Below, in pieces: positions 56,890 to 64,000 of a stretch of DNA of 64,000 nucleotides (positions within the stretch are counted from its first letter, which is position 1; the number at the start of each line of letters is the position of its first letter). Position numbers and translations under genes: made by a program. The notes beneath the pieces are model-generated. The model saw nothing but the letters and a program-made list of their open reading frames with translations, was not told where the DNA came from and ran no database searches. Location of the stretch: positions 2,294,001-2,358,000 of the forward strand of contig JBCAQO010000003.1 in the NCBI GenBank assembly GCA_039111635.1. Direction: 5' to 3'. This DNA comes from Heterobasidion occidentale. Taxonomy: Eukaryota > Basidiomycota > Agaricomycetes > Russulales > Bondarzewiaceae.

Positions 56890-59800
56890 TCAGATACGAA
56901 TTGAGTGACCATTAAAGTCGAAAACGCCATCTCGGAAAAGGGCATCAACAGCACTACCTAGCCCAGAATTGAGCATGTTCGGCATTGGCATGCCATACGT
57001 TCCGACCAATAGACCCGCATTCCTGACACCTCGAATTAAAGAAGGGACCAATGCCTGAAGGGGGAACACAGGTTGGTTCATCATTGAGCAGCGACAGCAA
57101 CCACGCTTACTAATAGATCAGCATCCACAAAGATTCCCAAAAGGTTGTTATCTTTGGCAAATTCAACGGCAGCACTCAGACTGGATAGCCGTCGGTCGTT
57201 GGTATCTTTTGTGCTGAGAGCTGTTTCGCTAGGAGAACTACGGTTGACCTCGCCGCATTGAGTCGCGAAGAAGACGGGGTCTGCCGAGATGAACGTCGGC
57301 ATGAGCAATCAGTGCATGAGGAGATGAAGGGCTCGAGCGTACAGTTCGGTTGCTTCCAATTCACAGCCGCACAAGCATCTGGGAAGAAAGAAGTAAAAAT
57401 GATCTTTCTACGGCCTGGATGCCCCTCTGGTGACGCGGAAACACGGTAGACTGTCCGCAGAATCGATTCCACGCATGCATTCAACGGCAGAGTATGCCCA
57501 AACGAATATCGACCCCTGATCTTCGCAGATGGATAAGCCAATTCCAAACAAACGCCCATAGAGACCGGTAAAACCTTCAATCAAAAGCATAGCCCCTGAG
57601 TCAGTTATGACAAGGTACGTTTTTCATGACGCCCACCTTCATGAGGTTTTCTAAAGACAACATAGATGATGACACCATTTTGTGCCACTCTAAGACTGAC
57701 GAGGGAAAAGGTTCCGTGAACCTAAATCCCCTCCCTATACTCTCTGCCAACAGCTCGAACTGTAATAGAGTAAGGTCGGCTACCCCGAGATCCAAGTTGT
57801 GTTCTGGCACTTGCCAGCCTGCAAACACAACTGGATGCAGGTCTCGTGTAATTTGAACTGTCACATATAGATAGCTGCCGGAGACCGAGGAGACGGTTAT
57901 TGGTTGTAATTTGGATGTATGTAACGAGCCCGCGGGTGATGCCTGTACAGATCCTATAGGCGGCGGTCGTGGAATACTCGAAGGGTGATTTTTAGATTCG
58001 GGCGCCATACTGAGTTGAGATAGTGACTTCCAGTAAGTTTCGACTGCGCCACCGATTTCTAGGGTCACACCCTCGAAAGGTGTTATGATATTAATTTCGA
58101 ACGAAACCTATAGTCTTCGCTGTTATTCATGAGATCACGAAGAAAAATGAATCCCTCACTTCTCCGATGACGTGTAAACGATGATCTAGTATAGGCAACG
58201 TGAAGGCTTCGCTGTTATCGATTTTGTTGAATAGCGAGGGAAGTGCGATAGCTCGGCCGATAGTTTTGGTGCCGAAGTTAGGGTTCAACGAGAATTCTAG
58301 GGACAGCTGGCGTAGCGATGGTGCCTGGAAAGTAAGGACGTGAATATCGTCCGAAAGAGGGAGTAGAATAGTTTGAGGCGCAGAAGTAGCATTTGGCGAT
58401 GATGTCATGACGAGCTTAAAGAGAGGGGAAGAGAGTAAAGACATTTCCGAAGTGCCAGAGCCTATGAGTCGAGGATGAAGTCGGACAGCGGAGGAAACCT
58501 GGTTCGACGAATCGGAGGAGGGTGGATAGGTGTTTCCGATAGTGACTTGAACCAAGCATTGTTTGTCCAGATAGTTGTGACCATAAACGCGATGAGGCAT
58601 CATAGGAGGAGGAAGGGATAGAGAAGGAATCATGTCGATGTCTGACTCCAGAGCCCGTAAAGCACTAGATCCAGTGGAAATTACAGAGGGACTTCGTGCC
58701 GAAGAATCTCCAGCAGCGACCGAGCTGTCGCCCAACAAAAGAGTGAGACAGTCCTGATGGCCATACCAAGCAGCATAGTGCATAGCAGAATTCCCTAATT
58801 CGTCGATGGCATTTGTCCGGCTGCCAGCTGCCAGCAACACCTCAACGCACGTATTGTGTCCATATCGTGCGGCGTGAAATAGTGGCGTCCATTCATTGTA
58901 TTTGTCTGGGACGTCCCATCCATCGTGGTGAACAAGAAGCTGACAGATTTCGGCGTGTCCTTTTCGTGCAGCAAAATGTATGGGGTACTCGCCGTTGTTA
59001 TTTGGCAGACTTCTTGCTCCATGCCTGAGAAGTAGCAAGACAACATCCATGTGGCCGGCCAGACTGGCCAAAGATAGCGGTATCAGTTCCCCGTCAACAG
59101 GACTCAGTTGGGCTGACACCCCGCCCTCTTCAAGAAGCACCCGCACACAATCAACGTTCCCTTTCAGCGTAGCATAGACAATCGGTGTGTAGTTCTCCAT
59201 GTCACGGATGTACGGCGACACCTTAACCTCCAGAAGGCGCCGACAAACGCCGGCATGACCATTCATAGCGGCATAATGGAAAGCTGAGCGTCCGTAGACA
59301 TCAACCTTGTCGGGTTGTACTCCATTTTCCAAGCATAGGTTCACCAGACGTAATGCTCCAGAGATGGCGGCTTCATGAAGACAAGTCCGTCCATTGATGT
59401 CATCCACAAACTGATAGTCGAACGGCTGAACGGTATTCGAAAGAATTAGATCGGCCAGATCTGGAGGTGCATCAACGATAGCCCGCCACAAGATACGAGT
59501 GATGTTCATCTTAGCCTGTTGCTGCTGTCCAAGTGTGTCAGAATAGACCAGGGCCTTCTTGATGGCAGTTTCGTCGGCACTAGCCACCGCTTTGCGCAGA
59601 TTGCTCTCCAGGTCTCGGAAGAGGCTCATGTGGGCATTTCCCTCGATGGTCATCTGGCGATTCAATATGAGGTCGTTGACAGCTTGACCATCGAGTGCAA
59701 AGCCGGACGAAACATCAGTGATGTCGACAAGACAAGCTGTGACTGTGTCAGAAAGTTCTGAAATGAGCTAAAAGGTACAAAGCATAAGTAGATAGTAAAG

Positions 59801-60632
59801 TTATAGGAGATATCGCGGACCTGTCTGTTGAAAACGGGTTGTACTTCGACCTGTCGGGCAAGATACAGTTCTTTGGTCGTAGACTTGGAACGTTTGTCCC
59901 ATTTTTTGAGAATCTTCCGAAAGCCGGTAGCATTGATCTCGATGAAATGCTATAAGAAGTTCGGTTTTGCATACTCAAATGTGAAATCAGGTTCGCTTCG
60001 TTTTACCTGCAGTTTTCCAAGATCTCGCTCGATGAGACGAAACCCTTCCTCGACTGCTTTCCATTCAACATAATTTTGCGTGGCATCGTCAACTCCGTCT
60101 GGAAGCACCCTCATCGCCGCCGCTCGCCGCTTGGAAAGGAGGGTCTCTAGTCGGAGCTTGAGCTCGGCTTCCTTTCGTAGATAAAATGCATTGATCTACA
60201 CAAGCGTGTATCAGTGATGTGAAACCCATGTCCATAATGATTTCACGTGCCTTCTCTAGTTCACGCTCTAACTTGAAGAAGAACGCAGCCTTATGCGCTT
60301 GGAAATCTGGTCCCCTATCATCCTCCTTTCCGTAGGTTTGTAAGATCGAAGGCTCTACTTGTGCCTCAGGCGTTCTGTCGAGGCTATGGATGTCGAAAGG
60401 GGGTGCTTGAGCACCTGCATCTCCTGGACGTATCCCTAACGCAAGAGAGGCTGCCTCGGATGCCGGTCGTTTCGCAGCGAGCGAAGAGACAATCTTCTTC
60501 AGAAATTTGTAGTCCAGGTAATACTCGGACCATCCAGGGATAATCTCCGCCTGTAGCTGCTTGCCGAACTGGTATTCCGATGTGCCTTCAAAAAAATGCA
60601 CACTTTTGAAAGATTTGAAGACATACCTTCAT
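56890..60632 (-). CDS. PHO81: Phosphate-sensing CDK inhibitor Pho81/NUC-2 (SPX-ankyrin-GDPD)
   Basis: Pho81 binds inositol pyrophosphates through SPX and inhibits the Pho80-Pho85 cyclin kinase when phosphate is scarce. The first coding exon is only ATGAAG (60632-60627); splicing joins it to FGKQLQAEIIPGWSEYYLDY, the canonical SPX start. SPX continues via KAAFFFKLERELEKINAFYL and HFIEINATGFRKILKKWDKR. Six or so ankyrin repeats lie between about residues 340 and 560, for example INGRTCLHEAAISGALRLVN, GRSAFHYAAMNGHAGVCRRL and NGEYPIHFAARKGHAEICQL. The C-terminus is a degenerate glycerophosphodiester phosphodiesterase domain: VLPVSMGVCLELAYPSA, ESILRTVYR, KDNNLLGIFVDADLL and NAGLLVGTYG, ending NGHSIRI. 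Domain order and length (about 1,000 residues) match the family. The GDPD part lacks an obvious full catalytic set, as in yeast Pho81. Confidence 0.94.
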
Positions 60633-61159
60633 GGCTCCTCAAAGAAGGACTCCTTTGACTCAAAGGACGGACCAAACGTCCTAAACAAATGATTGGCCAG
60701 ATAGACTCGAACAAAACGACGGACAAGAGATAGTAGTGCTCCGAGTTGAGCTTGAGTTGGAGCTGCTTTGTGGTAGTGCCATAACCCCAAATTGGTAATT
60801 GAGATTTTGCCGGCGGTGTGGCGGCCGCGCACTGGTCTATATCAACATCATCTTGCCCTTCCTCCTGATTCTCATGTTTGACAGCTGTAATACTGAAGGA
60901 GCCATCGATAACTATCCGTAACAGCTTCAACTTCTAGTTTGATGCCGAAAGATTGATTCCAGACGAACGTGCGTCCAGTCACGGTGCATACACCCGCCTA
61001 TTTCATGACCCGATCACCTGCGTTCGGGTTGCAAACTGTTGCAATGAAAGTCAGGCCAGTGTCCACTCGAATCGTCTGTGTTCTCGACTTAAATCAACCA
61101 TTTGATCCGTATAAGCATACTGAATCTATCATCATGATGAAAACGGCCATTACAATGTA
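60633..61159. other. PHO81 promoter and PEX12 3' flank
   Basis: These 527 bp lie between two minus-strand genes. A minus-strand ORF (60499-60930) overlaps the PHO81 leader and has no family match. I see no phosphate-type CACGTG site here. No gene is supported. Confidence 0.4.
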
Positions 61160-62543
61160 TCATATGAGGACCTTTCGCAGTTGCCATAACTGCGCTGGCA
61201 GCAGAGTTACGGGGCACTTCCCGTGTTTCTCGACTTGATCGTAGGCACAACGGTAGCAGAACACATAACCAGAGGGCAAGGCAGTCGCGTTCGCGATGGA
61301 ACCTCGGCAAATCGGGCACTGACCGTAATTTGTTCTATCAAGAGGTATACCCTTCGGATGTGGGGGAAGGAGCCTTGGTGGAGGGACGGCCGGCCTAAGA
61401 GGGGATGTAGATAGTGCACGAGCAGGTGAAGAAGGTGAGTACCACCACTCGAGGAATTTGATGAAGAAAATGGCTGTCGGTAGAAGAAGTTTGAGGGAGT
61501 CGAGAAGGAGGCGTGGAGAGGTAAGCAATAGGCGCCTGATAAATGCCACAGCACTCTTCTTTCCAATCGGTGGACTCAATTTTTGAGCTGCCATCGCTGC
61601 CATCCGCTGAAGTACGTGTTAGACGAGTCGTATCATGAATGCACAAGATGGCCTACATAATCTTCGGCCCCTAGTCGCCTGAGATCGACACCCACCCATG
61701 AGAGCCATGGACGATAGAAGGGAGTCTGATCGAACAGATAAGCGACGTTGTAAACAAGCAGCCACGCTTCGAAGCTCATGTTCAGCCATGGGTATAGACG
61801 TTTATACAATCTGCGCAGGCGTCCCCCTATTGTCTAGTTTTCGGCCAAGGTCTCTTGTTAGCACACTGATGGTATAAACATTCTCCATACCTGAACCACG
61901 CGTTCTCGGGCGTTTCGAACACCGCCAACGTCAAGCATTTCAGAATCGATTCCTCCACCTAATGCTTCGAAATAATCCTGCGCCTTCGCTCGCAGGTAGG
62001 GTACACCGACCTGTGAAAAGGAGAGGATTAAGTCAGCGTATTCCAGGTGGTCATAGATCAGAGACGTACCAGGAAAAGTAAAGAACGCCATGTTTCAACT
62101 GTTCCTAGGCTCTCCTGTGGAGGAATTCCACCAACAGCTACCTGGGCTCTCTCTGTCTCAATGAAAGGCTTTCGTCTTCGTTTGAGGCCGTAGAAATTCT
62201 CAGAGAATGAGGCATCTGCAACATTATTGAGGGAAGAGTCGCATATACAAGGACTGTACTACTTACTGTGCTTTTTGAGATAATGTCTCTCGATGAAGAA
62301 CATGATCGCTGCATAGAATTCCTCATGCCGATTGACAATTCTCAGCAGATATCTGGGATATCTTTGCGCAAATACCTGCAGTTGATGAGTTCATACATGA
62401 CTCAGTCGATAGCGATATTGTGTACTTGCCGACAGGACGTATTTGAGCGCAGGCTGTAGCAAATCTCTTAGCTGTTCTTGCGCAATGAGCTCAAACACAG
62501 AAGGTTTGAGCGGGTCTCCTCCTGTACCATTGAAGAACTCCAT
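61160..62543 (-). CDS. PEX12: Peroxin-12, RING ubiquitin ligase of peroxisome import
   Basis: PEX12 works with PEX2 and PEX10 in the peroxisomal membrane to ubiquitinate and recycle the PEX5 receptor. The start at 62543 gives MEFFNGTGGDPLKPSVFELI, then AQEQLRDLLQPALKYVLS. A probable GC-AG intron (GCAAGT donor at 62429) joins to VFAQRYPRYLLRIVNRHEEF, then YAAIMFFIERHYLKKH. Later come SENFYGLKRRR, GVPYLRAKAQDYFEAL, LRRLYKRLYPWLNMSFEAWL and LVYNVAYLFDQTPFYRPWLS. A membrane helix (FIRRLLLTSPRLLLDSLKLL) precedes the C-terminal RING-like domain CPICRGSIANATALPSGYV, with the remaining ligands in FCYRCAYDQVEKHGKCPV. Like other PEX12 proteins it has fewer zinc ligands than a canonical RING. It ends at 61160. 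Confidence 0.95.
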
Positions 62544-63392
62544 GGTGAACCGACAGACTGAGAAAATTCAAGCCACCGTAGGTAGTAACTTTTCGATGTG
62601 GAAAGGTTGTGGTCAAAGAGCACAGAGCTGAAGCGATCACTAGATATAGACTAGATCATGGGCTGACTTTCGATGCTACGGTGCTGACCTGACCTTCATA
62701 CGAGACAGTGAACGGTGAAAGACGCAGTGAAAGCACGAAACCCCGGCTTGTGTAGGCTTTATCACGTGTTGACTGCATACAGCGAGTGGTCTTTGGAGGC
62801 CCGGGCCCGCGGAAAATCACTGAAGAATGCTACTGAGCTCTACTAATATGTCGCCGTCGGTTTCCTGACACCGCGGAACCAGTTGATAGATTCAAAACTT
62901 CGAATCTCAAGGAAATCGTGAACCAACGTCCAATGGTTCTTCAGGGCGCCCTTCCCCACGCTATCGAATTACGACAAAGCGCGGAGAGAGAAGAAATCAG
63001 AGCCAGCAGGAGCCAACACGGTCTTCCTTCACATAGTTCATGTCCTCGTACATCTCAGGCTATACTGGCGCTCGATCTCTTCGTACTCAACCGCAGATAG
63101 GGATGAGCTATCGAGAACAATACTACGAAGGTGCCAGCATCCCACCATTCGAAGTGTGCGTGTTACTCTAGCCATTTCCTGTAGTCCTTCATATACACAT
63201 CGCCTGTTACTACTTAATTGCCACCACTTCTACTTCCGCATCCTCCACGTTGCTGCTGGCCTACGCATGCGAACGTCACATTGATATCACTGCGCCACTT
63301 CATGCCCTCTTGCAACAGCTTACAACCTCTTCATCGACCTGCTCCTCTGTTCCCTGCATTTACATCGTCTGCTCAAACGTCACTGACTCACC
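62544..63392. other. Divergent region, PEX12 / HbpS-like gene
   Basis: About 850 bp with both promoters. Plus-strand short ORFs at 62918-63100 and at about 63103 (MSYREQYYEGASIPPFE, followed by a GTGTGC donor) are protein-like but do not splice in phase to the next gene in any way I can support. A CACGTG-like core occurs near 62765 (TCACGTGT). Confidence 0.4.
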
Positions 63393-64000
63393 ATGTATCG
63401 TGGACGACATAGTCCTCTGGCTCCTACAGATGCTGAACTCGCGACAAGAGCCCTTGACGAAGAAGCCAGCTACCGGTTTCCTTCATTCACCGCAAACGAT
63501 GCCGTCACACTTGGTTTGTCCCTCCGCAAACGGTTCCGAGGCTCTTCGCGGCACCAAAAACATGGGAAGGGCCTCGTCATATCCATCCAGACAATTGTCG
63601 GGCACACGCTTTTCTCCTGTACAGTTGGCGATCTAGGTACCAACGTCGGCGACATCAGTCTCGATAGTTGGGCATGCTTGGAGGGTATGATCGCCGTCGT
63701 TCGCCGAACGGGACATTCCAGCTTTTATGTGGAGAAGGGCATGGGGGCTGTAGGGAAAAGTCCTAAACAACTTGGCCTTCAAGGTGATCTCCGAGTCAAC
63801 GGTGGTGGTAAGCACGTCTATATCTAGATGTCTGGCGCAAGCTGAAGGTGTTACTAGCTTTCCCTATTTGGTTAGAGGTAATCCCATCTAACCATTGCGA
63901 TGATACCAAGTAATCGAGCACACTTTTGAAGAATGCCCCTTGTTGCCCTATCGCGGTCGTAGCTTGCTATTCGGGCTCAAGCGCGGACGACCATCATGTA
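63393..64000 (+). CDS. HbpS-like / UPF0303 (Ybr137w-type) domain protein, 5' part
   Basis: A conserved small protein related to haem-degrading HbpS of bacteria; yeast Ybr137w of this family binds the Get4/5 tail-anchor pathway. The start at 63393 gives MYRGRHSPLAPTDAELATRA, then LGLSLRKRF and GKGLVISIQTIVGHTLFSCT. The core signature is SLDSWACLEGMIAVVRRTGH, SSFYVEKGMGAVGKSPKQL and GLQGDLRVNGG. A GTAAGC intron follows; splicing gives AFPIWLE, then another intron and NAPCCPIAVVACYSGSSA before the window ends. The family usually has 170-190 residues, and about 165 are present, so only the last few residues lie beyond base 64000. Biochemical activity in fungi is not settled. Confidence 0.9.

Noticed and set aside
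53935..60632. ABC transporter and PHO81 as a phosphate-uptake unit
   Set aside because: The genes are convergent, the transporter has no phosphate-specific feature, and adjacency alone is not evidence.

Overview
This window is nuclear DNA from a filamentous basidiomycete, most likely an Agaricomycete. Genes are dense and mostly broken by many 45-65 nt introns with GT..YAG ends. The products are conserved eukaryotic ones, and the set includes families typical of mushroom-forming fungi: a DUF6534 membrane protein, a multi-exon CYP2-clan P450, and a Bem1-type SH3-SH3-PX-PB1 scaffold. No viral genes, CRISPR arrays, intact transposons or rRNA genes were seen, and no tRNA was confirmed. Exon structures were read by eye from splice consensus and protein-family continuity. 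Gene ends are firmer than some internal junctions.

Layout. 0-10 kb: partial uroporphyrinogen decarboxylase (-), a COMPASS SHG1/BOD1-domain protein (+), a DUF6534 seven-helix protein (-), a cytochrome P450 (-) and mitochondrial ribosomal protein bL12m (+). 10-25 kb: CCR4-NOT subunit NOT3/5 (-), BEM1 (+), complex I NDUFA12 (+), L-2-hydroxyglutarate dehydrogenase with an internal stop (-), TTC4/CNS1 co-chaperone (+), ribosomal protein eS7 (+), an unusual Rab GTPase (+) and AMMECR1 (+). 25-37 kb, conspicuously GC-rich: a PPR protein (-), ribosomal protein uL3 (-) and the replication-checkpoint mediator MRC1/claspin (+). 37-43.6 kb, sparse: a small membrane protein (-), a broken flavin monooxygenase relic (+), a secreted six-hairpin glycosidase (-) and a tiny two-exon ORF (+). 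43.6-64 kb: THO2 (+), GTP cyclohydrolase I (-), a half ABC transporter (+), PHO81 with SPX, ankyrin and GDPD parts (-), PEX12 (-) and the start of an HbpS/UPF0303-like protein (+).

The genes are mainly housekeeping and do not form one pathway or cluster. Shared themes are RNA and chromatin (SHG1, NOT3/5, THO2), translation (uL3, eS7, bL12m) and mitochondria (NDUFA12, L2HGDH, bL12m, PPR). I found no convincing undescribed multi-gene system. The most interesting points are local: three helically spaced ACGCGT boxes upstream of MRC1, an 11-nt exon carrying the P450 haem cysteine, an internal TGA in L2HGDH, an apparent one-base frameshift in bL12m, a long insertion in the Rab G domain, two likely GC-AG introns, and unexplained protein-like sequence near 42.3 kb and 39.3 kb.
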